IMG/VR virus record: IMGVR_UViG_3300042541_003876
Location: 1 to 64,000 of that record
Source: a virus
Length of the DNA stretch: 64,000 bases
Reading direction: 5' to 3' (one strand)
The notes beneath the pieces are model-generated. The model worked only from the letters and a program-made list of their open reading frames with translations, was not told where the DNA came from and ran no database searches. How positions within the stretch are numbered: position 1 is the stretch's first letter; each line of letters opens with the position of its first letter. Both the position numbers and the translations under genes were made by a program. Below, in pieces: positions 42,301 through 50,431 of the stretch.

Positions 42301-45300
42301 TTTTCACCAACTCATTGTCTCCATTTGCTTTTTTCATCTGGAACGACGGAAAGAAAATCTCAGTAAAATTGGTACCATTGATAATTTGATTCATTTCAAA
42401 TTCTGCAATTTTCATTTGGCCGTCACGGTTTAATTTACCTGTAGCTGGATCAGTAATTTTTTGGAATTTCTTATCATATTTAAATGAAGTTAAATTGTCG
42501 TTAACAAAATTAATTTGATCTTTTACAGAATCCAACAGCAAGCCTTTAAATTCATCAAAAGTTCCGTTGTAACCCAAAGCCTTGTGAGTATTATAAATAT
42601 TGTCTAAAAACGCTCTGTTGGTAAAATCAATGCCGTCTTTCCCGATTTTCATAATATCAGCAATATCTGTTTTAGGCATTTCGGTATAGAATGCTCGTGT
42701 ACTGTCTGAGAATCTTCCCAAGTCCATCAAATAAGTTCCTGCTTTGTCAGTATTCAAAAAAGTAACAAATTGGCTTAATCTTTCAGTAACAGGATCACTT
42801 GTTTTTAAAGTGGTTCGTTTATCATTGTTATAAGCATTTTGAATTCCACCGTATTCCAATAAATCGATATCTCCACCATTGGAAATTCTATCATAAATAA
42901 ATCCTGCAAATTTGTTGGATAATGCTCCTTTTCCTTCAGTATTTTTCAAAGAATGTTTAGCGATAAACTCATTTTTTGAATTTCTTAAAACATCTTCTTT
43001 TAAATATTTAAAATTACGTGAGAGGTAATTATCGACAATTCTTGCTTGGTGCATATTGTTGTCTGCATGCATTACGGTATAATCAGCGCGGTACTTACGG
43101 TTTTCATTGATAAGACCCTGTACTACCATTCTGATTCCCGGCTTCATAATAGAAGCGTTATTTGAATCTAATTTATAAACTCCAGAAGTGAATTTATTAC
43201 CAACTTTTTTAATGAACTGTTTGGTCTTGGTATTACGAGCTCCTTCTACATTTCTAATTTCACCAATAAAACCATTTCCACTTTGATCTGTAGCTAGAGA
43301 AACAATAATTTGGTCAAGCGGATAAGCTTTACCATTAATATTAATTCTGTTTGCTGCAATCAAAGATTTTGAGTCAATACCAAATTCATTACGAACTAAA
43401 AATCTAGTAATAACATTAATGTCATTACGTGTGTAATCGTTGTTTTGAATATTATTCAAAGATTGATTTAGAGTAATATATTCTTCCTGTAAATCAGAAT
43501 TGTTTTTACGGTTGTTTCCAAAGAAAGGCTCTTTGATACTTTCCATAATATTTTCATATTGAGTCTTTTCTTTGTTGCTTAAATTTAATTCTACTTGGGA
43601 TTCTCCGGAAGGATTTACATAATTTTTAAATGAAGAAATATTACTGGTGTTATTCTCGTGCCAGTAAAACATTTGCATTACCATATTTTTGTCACCACGG
43701 TTTATTTTATCTAAATGTTTTAAAAATTCCTCAACTTCATAATACGGTGATTCTTCCATTCTTCGGATAAAATCAGAACCGGACCACGCAACTTTTGCCA
43801 ATCCACTCATTTGATAACGAAGCTGGTCAGCTTTCACATAAGGAATGTTTTTCCAGTTGGCTTTTTTTCCATTGATACTATTGATATAGGAAATTCCTTT
43901 ATTCATTTTCCGAGTAAATGCTGTAATCAATGGTGTAATTTTGTTTACATACGAAAACCGGTTATCATCATCAAAAAAATTATTGAAATCAATATCATCA
44001 ATTAAGTTTTCTAAATCTCCGGAAGCTAATCTTTGCGGTAAAGTTTCATTATTGATAAAAGCTTGGCGCTCTGCTTCAATGGAATTTTCAATTGCTTGTA
44101 GACGATTTGAAATCTGGTCATTGTTTTCCATTTCTAAAGATGCGCGACCATCTGCAGAAATAAGTTTGCCGCTAATTTCATTTTGAAACTGATCTAAAAT
44201 AGAATTTAAATTATCAGAATATTCAATTTGATCATCCTCACTTAAAGTTTTGAAAAACACTTCTCTTTCAGATTTATTACCAAGGTTTTTTCCTTGCTCT
44301 TTGATTTTTCCCCACCATTTTTTTGCAAGAAATTTTCGGCGAGGTTCATCTTCAATTGAAGGATTACTGTCTTTGAAATATTTGTTATACTTGTCAGATA
44401 ATGGACCTTGTAATGTTGCCGCGAAAACTTCATCAGCGATTACCTCCTGTTCTATCAAAGGAATATTTGTAATGAATCCTTTTTTGATTAATTCTTCAAT
44501 TTTAGAATCTCTTTCTTCCTGGGATAAGTCTCCAAAATTTTGGAACAATTGTTCCCGAAAAAGAATTTCACCATCTTTTTTACGGTACTGAATTTTATCT
44601 TCGTAACGATCAAGAATATTATTAACCAAAGTTTTGTTTCTAAAACCATTTCTCAGCATTCTTTGAGTTTCCTCGGTATCTTTAGTCAAAGCATAGTAAA
44701 TGTGCGAAGCTTCATGCATGAAAACATCATTCTGGTACCACTTTGATTCGTCAATATAGATTTGTCCGGCCAAGGCAAAGCCCATAGCTTTTACGCCTAC
44801 AGTTTCCTGCATGTTGCGAACAGAATAAACATTAATGTTCATATCTGGAAATACTCTTTTCATTGCATTGGAAACTCCAATCGATTGTGATAAGAATTCA
44901 AAATCAGCGGTACCGAAATCACTTTCAAAAAAATTAACTGCTTTTCCTTTTTTGTTTCGAAGATTGTTTAAACCATTGGAAACAATATCCAAAGCTGAAC
45001 TGACAATCTTTTCTTTATTGAAAAATTTATTTTCTTCCTGTCTTGCATCACGACGATCATTGAACATATCAGGATTTGCAGGTTTAACAGTAATTTTTTC
45101 TTCTGAATTTTCTTCAGCTGCTGGTGATGCTTCATTAATGGATTTTTTACCACTAATGTTTTTCATCATTTCTTTAACCTCAATTTTTTCTTCGTCGGAT
45201 AAAGTTTCATCGTTATCCACAAATTTTGAAGGGTTATCCACGATTTCATCAACTTCGGTTTTGAAAGCTTCATAAACCTCAGCTTGTTTTTTAGTCAATT

Positions 45301-48268
45301 CCTTACCATCCAGAATTTGTAACGCCAAAGCATCTACAGCATGAGAACCGACAGTTCCCTTGCTTTTATACTCTTCATAATCTTTAGTTGCAAAATTGGG
45401 CTCCTGATCAGTTTGCTTAATAGTGGTTTTTGGTTCTGCAGGTTTTGTTTTGTATTCTTTTGCTTTTTTTAAATCTTCAGATTTTTTCTGTAATTCTGAT
45501 ATTTGTTCCTGATTATTATTAGAGGAATTTTCCGGTTGATTACGAACAGCTTCTATTTGTTGATTATAATTTTCAGTAATTTCAGATTTCTTTTCCTGTG
45601 TTTCTTGTTTAGCTTGTTCTTGTAATTTTTTATTTTCTTCTGGATCTAAAGAAATACTTTCAGGCAAAACATTAGTATTTGCGACTTCGCGATCACGCTT
45701 GATTTCTAATTCTAAAATTTTCTCATCATTAGACTGAACATTACTATTTCCTAATTCAGCAATAGCAATCTCTACATTAGATATTTCAGCATCGATATCT
45801 TCTGGAGTAGAAAATGAATTTGCTAATTCTTCAATAGCGCCATTAACCTGAGCTTCGATTCCGGTGGTTTTTTCTTCCAGAGAAGGATTATTTTTTTCTT
45901 CTAAAGATTGTTGTTCGGCAGCGGCTTCTTTGCCAAAATAACTTTTCGCTTTATTCCACCATCCTTTGACTGTTCCAACCATTGTTCCTTCTTCTGCTTG
46001 TAATTCCTCGATGATTCGTTGTTGTGCCGTTTCCCGTTCTGTTTGTGTAAGTCCTGTTTCATTGATAACTTCGGTATAAATGGGATCGATGAATTCTCCA
46101 GTAACCGGATCCTGTTTGAATTCTACTTTATATTCAACAGGTTTTGCATCTTTCCCTAAAATTAAATTTTTTTGGTTTTTCTTTGACGCAGCAATCATGT
46201 TCACCAAAGGAATAATTTTTTGCTGATGTTCTTTATCTAATTCTGCTTTTTGCTTTTCAAAATTCTGAGTGTCGCGTACACCATTTTCATCAACATAAGT
46301 ATCGTAAGCATTGGATAATGTTGCTAAAGCTTCTTTATAATTATCATTAATTTCATTCAAGTCATCATTAAATCTGATCTCTTCAGCAACATTCAACATG
46401 AAAGCTTTCTGGCCTTTCATTTTTAAATCTTTGATTTTTCCATGATTCGAAGCAATTTGATCATAAGTCTGAGCAAATCTTTTATAATCATTTTCATCGA
46501 TTTTATCCTCTTCATAAAGAGTATCAATAAATTCAGTAAACAAACCTCCTTTGTTTTCCATCACTGCTTCTGCCATTTGCCGGTAAATATCTCGGCGTTG
46601 CGTGTCTTTTCCTTCCGGAGTATTATGAAGTTTGTTAATGTTATTCCATCGGTCTTCTAATTTAAAAGCATTGTCAGCTTGTTTATTGAAAACTTCTCCA
46701 ACATTAAAAGCGCCGCCAGCCATTGCTCCCATCGCTGCGGAAATAACTCTGATCGATTCTGAATCTTTTGATTTGTAATAATCCCAAAATCCGGAAGAGA
46801 ATGGGCCCCAACCTTTCATATTATAATTTTGAGAAACCTTACCTTGGTAATTATCTAAAGAACCATGAATATCAGCATAAGCTTTCATTTTAGACCATTC
46901 TTCGTAACTTTCTTGAATAGTTTCTTCAGCACCTTCAGCAATCATTTTACCACCAATCTTTGCAAGATTTTGATACAATGGTTTCACAGACTTAGAGATT
47001 AACTCGCTTGCTGTTTTTTTAGCGATTTCTGGAGTCATTGATTTTACAGCACCTTTCACTGCGCCAAGACCTTTTCCGTATACCAATCCCCATGATAAAA
47101 TATCAGCAGCCATATATTGAGAATTAGTAATAAAAGTATCTCGTGACATTTGACCTAATTCTTCTTTGGTAAATAATGGAATTGGTTGACCCTGATTATC
47201 TCTTGAAATGTTTCCTTCTTCATCTAATTGATATGCGTTTTTGTAGGTGTTGTAAATTTCCCCGGCATTTCGAAGACTAACGGAAAGATTAGTAAATGCT
47301 CCGGCACCGGTTGCCTGTAATGTTGCAGCAAAACCTTTAGTTAAATTTCCTTTATCAGTAACGGTAGCACCTAAAATTCCTGAACCTTTTTTTAAAGTAT
47401 TCTCGACACCTGCTTTTCCCGCACCGGCTGTAAATGCATCGGTAGTAGTAACTTTTGGAGCACCGATGACTTTTTTTAACAAACCTTTTTTTACAGACTC
47501 TTCGGCAACTTCCTCAGCAATTTCAATTCCTGCTTTTTTTCCTGCTATTTTTAATAAGCCTCCGGTAGCTGCTTTACCAGCAGTTTTAGCTACGGCACCC
47601 GCACCATAAGAAGCAGCAATTTCTGCAAGTTGTGGAATAAACTCTCCACCATAAGTAGACCAAAATTCAGGATTTAAAAATGTATCAAATGAAAATGTAG
47701 GATTTTTTAAATCTTCAGTTTGAAAACTTTCATTTTCTTTAGCAAGTTTTTTTCCAGCTTCTTGCATCATAAACGATAATTCGTTGTTTGATTCCATCAA
47801 CTCATTAAACGTTTTATTGAAATTAGCTGGATTCATAGCACCTCCTGCAGCCGCATTTACAACTTGAATAACAGAACCCCAACCATCAATAAAAGTTCCT
47901 GTACCACGTTTCAATGAAGTCAATCCATTATCAAGAAAAGATTCAGCCATAGCAGTTTTGGAAACAGTGTCATTTCCTTGCTGATCATATTCAGTTCCAG
48001 AATAACCAATGCGATTTTCCATAAATGGAGCTTCGTTGTCAGTAATTCTTTTTTCATACTCATCATTTAAACCCTGTTCGGTTCCTCCGGTAGCAGCTAT
48101 AGATGTGTCAACACCTCTTTGTTGATAAAGAGGTGCGGATTGTTGTTTTATATTGTTTACACGATTCTGTTTGATTCGTTGTAAAGGAGTAAGATTTTGT
48201 GTATTGAGTTTCTGTTGTGATTGTCTGTTTACAATATCTTCTTTTAATCTATCGAAAAAATCAGGCAT
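36377..48268 (-). CDS. Giant virion protein with zincin and RNA-polymerase-type motifs
   Basis: 3963 residues. Residues 1-320: hydrophobic helical segments with Gly/Ala (GAGAVAKTAGKAATGGLLKIAG near 220-240), resembling proteins ejected into the host. About 790-1020: coiled coil, Gln/Glu/Lys rich. HEASHIYYAL near 1185-1194 is a zincin HExxH metalloprotease motif. Near 2420-2500, ATRIPSHGIQSTGVFEVVG, then GSDNDGDPIFVQ (DNDGD at 2477-2481), matches the double-psi barrel metal motif of single-chain RNA polymerases, as in the virion polymerases of crAss-like phages. Hydrophobic YWLGWKGLAMGAGVYAVG near 3680. Likely an RNA polymerase carried in the capsid and injected. Confidence 0.75.
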   Translation of the reverse strand: MPDFFDRLKEDIVNRQSQQKLNTQNLTPLQRIKQNRVNNIKQQSAPLYQQRGVDTSIAATGGTEQGLNDEYEKRITDNEAPFMENRIGYSGTEYDQQGNDTVSKTAMAESFLDNGLTSLKRGTGTFIDGWGSVIQVVNAAAGGAMNPANFNKTFNELMESNNELSFMMQEAGKKLAKENESFQTEDLKNPTFSFDTFLNPEFWSTYGGEFIPQLAEIAASYGAGAVAKTAGKAATGGLLKIAGKKAGIEIAEEVAEESVKKGLLKKVIGAPKVTTTDAFTAGAGKAGVENTLKKGSGILGATVTDKGNLTKGFAATLQATGAGAFTNLSVSLRNAGEIYNTYKNAYQLDEEGNISRDNQGQPIPLFTKEELGQMSRDTFITNSQYMAADILSWGLVYGKGLGAVKGAVKSMTPEIAKKTASELISKSVKPLYQNLAKIGGKMIAEGAEETIQESYEEWSKMKAYADIHGSLDNYQGKVSQNYNMKGWGPFSSGFWDYYKSKDSESIRVISAAMGAMAGGAFNVGEVFNKQADNAFKLEDRWNNINKLHNTPEGKDTQRRDIYRQMAEAVMENKGGLFTEFIDTLYEEDKIDENDYKRFAQTYDQIASNHGKIKDLKMKGQKAFMLNVAEEIRFNDDLNEINDNYKEALATLSNAYDTYVDENGVRDTQNFEKQKAELDKEHQQKIIPLVNMIAASKKNQKNLILGKDAKPVEYKVEFKQDPVTGEFIDPIYTEVINETGLTQTERETAQQRIIEELQAEEGTMVGTVKGWWNKAKSYFGKEAAAEQQSLEEKNNPSLEEKTTGIEAQVNGAIEELANSFSTPEDIDAEISNVEIAIAELGNSNVQSNDEKILELEIKRDREVANTNVLPESISLDPEENKKLQEQAKQETQEKKSEITENYNQQIEAVRNQPENSSNNNQEQISELQKKSEDLKKAKEYKTKPAEPKTTIKQTDQEPNFATKDYEEYKSKGTVGSHAVDALALQILDGKELTKKQAEVYEAFKTEVDEIVDNPSKFVDNDETLSDEEKIEVKEMMKNISGKKSINEASPAAEENSEEKITVKPANPDMFNDRRDARQEENKFFNKEKIVSSALDIVSNGLNNLRNKKGKAVNFFESDFGTADFEFLSQSIGVSNAMKRVFPDMNINVYSVRNMQETVGVKAMGFALAGQIYIDESKWYQNDVFMHEASHIYYALTKDTEETQRMLRNGFRNKTLVNNILDRYEDKIQYRKKDGEILFREQLFQNFGDLSQEERDSKIEELIKKGFITNIPLIEQEVIADEVFAATLQGPLSDKYNKYFKDSNPSIEDEPRRKFLAKKWWGKIKEQGKNLGNKSEREVFFKTLSEDDQIEYSDNLNSILDQFQNEISGKLISADGRASLEMENNDQISNRLQAIENSIEAERQAFINNETLPQRLASGDLENLIDDIDFNNFFDDDNRFSYVNKITPLITAFTRKMNKGISYINSINGKKANWKNIPYVKADQLRYQMSGLAKVAWSGSDFIRRMEESPYYEVEEFLKHLDKINRGDKNMVMQMFYWHENNTSNISSFKNYVNPSGESQVELNLSNKEKTQYENIMESIKEPFFGNNRKNNSDLQEEYITLNQSLNNIQNNDYTRNDINVITRFLVRNEFGIDSKSLIAANRININGKAYPLDQIIVSLATDQSGNGFIGEIRNVEGARNTKTKQFIKKVGNKFTSGVYKLDSNNASIMKPGIRMVVQGLINENRKYRADYTVMHADNNMHQARIVDNYLSRNFKYLKEDVLRNSKNEFIAKHSLKNTEGKGALSNKFAGFIYDRISNGGDIDLLEYGGIQNAYNNDKRTTLKTSDPVTERLSQFVTFLNTDKAGTYLMDLGRFSDSTRAFYTEMPKTDIADIMKIGKDGIDFTNRAFLDNIYNTHKALGYNGTFDEFKGLLLDSVKDQINFVNDNLTSFKYDKKFQKITDPATGKLNRDGQMKIAEFEMNQIINGTNFTEIFFPSFQMKKANGDNELVKRAKSASSPMFTFPNTRVEPIYLEDIKINELDDFEATDSGFYILEDDAERFRSAGGNMMLLGNSFKLIHTGIERNAPGMLGQNIYNKGFATVLNDEVVIKNPALKGAYELLKARKAKYESKYGKPSMNLLDGTGNYIPMIVPISANKSNNLPDYYNHRTTDENPALMNFQNITDAFESNPEQFQEALNQLDKMYYEGDDFIGADGSNFGIQQVMDIDKDFANTSVQFIKSLTSNIALNENEDFVNDILNDIRNLSEQQLTVGMETLISGTDSEIRTFIKDLIDPNLIDQTQNFLLFNENVSLQTPAVKSIVKNTIANYIKQNGLKIKTPGGILREKPSLFEKEYATSSDLNAESGNVGLNFYQTNSNGTVSKGEVVIPEGMVDGSDSNKRNKLKVRKYFVGTYTEQSSLEEQMKLAKSEANNRGTEVGKVFNASGQHIGFYAAGDTVLATRIPSHGIQSTGVFEVVGTTGEKGNNIQLPNEFKKTIGSDNDGDPIFVQHKGSRTGDWNRILGKIEKHYLNPQMQDEIRLDIDFKEDAQNAVEAAEKVWGKTETDFTLPFSSRGRQKAFEDTLIAKANVGLAANLHTTLGMFRNYGIGIKVPINIDGNYADQFMDAADKSISINSAKNFNIILDNSKNAFANKLGIDTNTIPIAMVLTNLGFDLDQVAVILNSPMIKRYSALKNNNTSAFNKDEKYNVMEKLRTEFGLKRSKFSEINIDTKKIESQEIELYNLINTINQMETELSDISAVLSIHNTMTVNPFEINDVIKNFDNRMNPDNNRHLITNDDFKNSPIVQNYKNVLIKNQDAQKKLDPVYSGNTEAVYNEITSLSTKEMSADNHKALYNALDIFHTAQALGLNNVDREVYEALTKYEIDPATKRQVPGPKNIFNNLAQQITEYKKDFAFYDSKNPNASVTNFESNLLLTQGLNLSLKSSNKYISLNSDFFNNSADDTLRSKMIQEFAALPSELKNDLILYDLMKNGWSGPNSLFPLFESGIKQTVSVMSKENKATDVQLQQLKNKAIFNNPDLFRSYDNVFSYGRNGERNLNPELSVNNESLMASFMKGDPFIFRTKDKSGKDLIQKFQGIDKDTRAQLKLDKESSSTKEYYSNTLLPTIHRLISKSYAGKYNANPNLDYITIKNPATLETGINDRIFNESTARPLDMSKLSDGREMRGDYWNFARLMNKDEYDQVMEYSKEFSENRKISMHQAYVSNKMEADKLKSIINTDSVKTMSNDELLKLYDSRDDIGNKYGNGVGFGNRNKFAYAEIVAPIIKELATRAATDQTMLTGREYDGNDISILQKYFMTGNVPSNHPAVQNLVRRMEGEYKNFLNERSKIVGKINDATNALYKEQLGYEPYGGKGISGNIKNYIKNVETNLFGNKQEIYQKLYGPLMIIIEKDNEGNSYNEMRYKPREVVEREHKAGSISDAQYNFYNISRATTDALKGFALPEGKSGRKDYIPHVAPANWEILSRRGLLGLMVNAKTVDEKINDVKMDIINPVNAMLMKGVSFKEITDIYNGLSAGPNRSNRHALDYIKLKRKAIVLNKKGINQDGSPIFQSPIEIGGALGDVFMDRFASGRSVKSADFPSLDLNKSFVDYAHATLFQHGNENFQGFKKMVPVIDGILAQADANGDKNVSDYVNKVWKQYFIGGQKQSSIPNIPALEAMGITSDKVVDYITKGSLVYWLGWKGLAMGAGVYAVGNVLIGKFNNVVEAGGTDWLKGEKRFWMGKSGKFDITDPFKGIRESMAVLKTAGFMDINIYDDVNMDNKNSVEKNLMNIALFPMTWSEKWIQGVHFLGKLQDEEWETLKNGNPINSNKLTLYEDQIKAVHGRGYQPTDQRMIQMYSWGRAMMQFNRYIPTMFNTLFGKKDIDRYGNVTIGTYTALLETIQKGYRGEWTPKTFVNYYKNLDSNERKKLNSALVTMGLVSSLAAVNTFTDNPAIDKLISDSHLILNSDRLAGKLVPAPVAALNNMF

Positions 48269-48272
48269 ATTA

Positions 48273-50429
48273 TTAATTTTTAGTTTTAATGTAATTTAAA
48301 GTTTGTTCCCAACTATTGGCGTTTTCAGCAGAAACATAACCTTTGTCTTTAAAAAACTGGATCATCCTTCTGTCTGTAGTAGAACCATCCTGCACCAAAG
48401 TTCGCAATTCTTTTTGATGTTGAGGATTAGCATTGATTTCTTGAATTAATTTAAGGAAAGCTCCACTTTGCACCATATCATCATTACTTGTTTTACCACC
48501 TGATAATGAATTTGCGATAACATAGAATGAAGTTGAAAGTGCTCCATATTTATTTCCGGTATTATTTGCTCCCGGAATTTGCTGAGCATGCTGGATCATT
48601 TTTGAAGCAACATTTTTATTTAATTGCTGATAAATAGTTGCAACATTTTGTTGATCTTTTTTCATTTTAGCAATAGTTCCTTGTGCGCTCTTATTAGCTT
48701 GAACTCTAGCTTGATGAACTTTGTTTCCATCAGCACCAACCCATTTAGATAATTCAGTTAATCTGGCTGTTCCGGTAATTGGCACATAAGTTCTTTCTCC
48801 ATATTCTGATTCCATTGCCATCATTAAACGAGGAACAGGCTTTTCGTTGGTTTTAATACGTTTGTTGTATTCAGTGGTTTTTTTCTCATCTTTTGTTCCT
48901 CGACCTTTACCGCCGCGAACATCCATGATGATAGTTTCCTGACCGTTCTGATCTTTTCCGACAAATGTTCCTACAACTCCTAATGGTTTCCAAGTTCTGT
49001 TTTCTACATCTTCACCATAAGTTGAAGCAATTATGCCTTTTTCACTGATATCAGTTTTAAGATTTTCAATTTTAATTCCTTCAGCGGTATATGCGTCACG
49101 CATTTGTTTAAGGTCCATTTTGAATCCACCTTTTTCATTATCATATTTGAATCCACTCATCACTTTTGCAGCTGACTCAGCTTCGGCGCCATTAAATAAC
49201 ATTTTACTTCCTCTTGGAGCAAAAGCATTCAACATTACATTTTTAATACCTTTTCCAATTTTACTATCAGTATCCCAGAAGTTTCCTCCGGAACCGTTTT
49301 CTTCGTAGTTTTTGGCAAAAATCTCAAATCGATCAAATGAATCTTTACCAAAAACTTGTTTTCCGTATTTCTCCCAAACCTGATCATTGATATTATCTAC
49401 AGTCGGAACTTCACTTTCTACAGCTTCATTCATATTTTCAATTTGATAAGCAATAGTGCCTTGATTATCTTCCAATTCTTTTAATTGTTCTTTAGTCATT
49501 CCGGAAGTATCAACAACATTTGATTTAGCTCCGTATTCTGACTGAACACCAAGTTCATATTTGTTTTGTTCATTTTGATCATAAGCTAATTCTTGATTAA
49601 ACTCTTGACCAGATTTTCTAAGAAGATAATCTAAATTCCATTGTTTATCATTTTGGTCTAAAGTAGCTTTTCTGTATTGTTGATCGTTGGTTTCTTTTTG
49701 ATAAGATAAATCACGTTGCCAGTTTCCACCTTTAATGTTTCCATGAGATAATGCTACAAATGATTTTAATTCTTCTTCGGAAGGTGGATATGTTGCTTGT
49801 GGGTAAGTTAATTTATAATTACCTAAGAATTTTACATAATTTTGTGCATTATTTAAAATGTATTCAACAGGAATTGTTTTGTCATAATCGAAATTATTCA
49901 AGTCCGGCATTTCAATTTGATTTAACATTCCAGAAAAAGTAATTTTACCTTCTCCATTTTTCTGATAATGCTCCAGATTATTCATATCAGTAGCTGTTAA
50001 TAAATGACCAAAACCTTTTGATTGCATATCTAAGATTCTTTCCATGTTTTTTTTGTTCTCAATATAAGTTCCAGATTCTTCCGAATTGACAACAGAATTT
50101 TTATATTCAGACATAATTTTGTGTCCGCCATTCGCCCAGAATTTTCCCATATCATTTCCATTAGCTTTGATATGTTCACGAACCATAGCAGATAATACTC
50201 CAGATTTTTGATTAATTCGATTTCTATCTGGAGCCAATAATGTATCAGCAAATTTGCTTATTTGTTCTTGATAAGCTGCTTGTTTTAAATCATCAGTTTC
50301 TTTCTGAGCTCGGTCAGCTTTCATTTGTTGATCCAGCATTTGAAGCGTACCTAATTCTTCTTTTGCTTGCTGATTACGATTTACTCCTTGATATAGACCA
50401 GAGTAGCCTTTTCCTATTCCCCAATCCAT
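48273..50429 (-). CDS. Internal virion protein (large, unassigned)
   Basis: 718 residues, GLYQGVNRNQQAKEELGTLQMLDQQMKAD at the start and a polar, Gln/Lys/Asn-rich helical middle, with no enzyme motif. It lies between the lysozyme protein and the giant protein, 4 bp from the latter, in the order of the T7 gp14-gp15-gp16 and crAss-like cargo proteins. A DNA-ejection or capsid-interior role is inferred from position. Confidence 0.6.
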   Translation of the reverse strand: MDWGIGKGYSGLYQGVNRNQQAKEELGTLQMLDQQMKADRAQKETDDLKQAAYQEQISKFADTLLAPDRNRINQKSGVLSAMVREHIKANGNDMGKFWANGGHKIMSEYKNSVVNSEESGTYIENKKNMERILDMQSKGFGHLLTATDMNNLEHYQKNGEGKITFSGMLNQIEMPDLNNFDYDKTIPVEYILNNAQNYVKFLGNYKLTYPQATYPPSEEELKSFVALSHGNIKGGNWQRDLSYQKETNDQQYRKATLDQNDKQWNLDYLLRKSGQEFNQELAYDQNEQNKYELGVQSEYGAKSNVVDTSGMTKEQLKELEDNQGTIAYQIENMNEAVESEVPTVDNINDQVWEKYGKQVFGKDSFDRFEIFAKNYEENGSGGNFWDTDSKIGKGIKNVMLNAFAPRGSKMLFNGAEAESAAKVMSGFKYDNEKGGFKMDLKQMRDAYTAEGIKIENLKTDISEKGIIASTYGEDVENRTWKPLGVVGTFVGKDQNGQETIIMDVRGGKGRGTKDEKKTTEYNKRIKTNEKPVPRLMMAMESEYGERTYVPITGTARLTELSKWVGADGNKVHQARVQANKSAQGTIAKMKKDQQNVATIYQQLNKNVASKMIQHAQQIPGANNTGNKYGALSTSFYVIANSLSGGKTSNDDMVQSGAFLKLIQEINANPQHQKELRTLVQDGSTTDRRMIQFFKDKGYVSAENANSWEQTLNYIKTKN

Positions 50430-50431
50430 AG

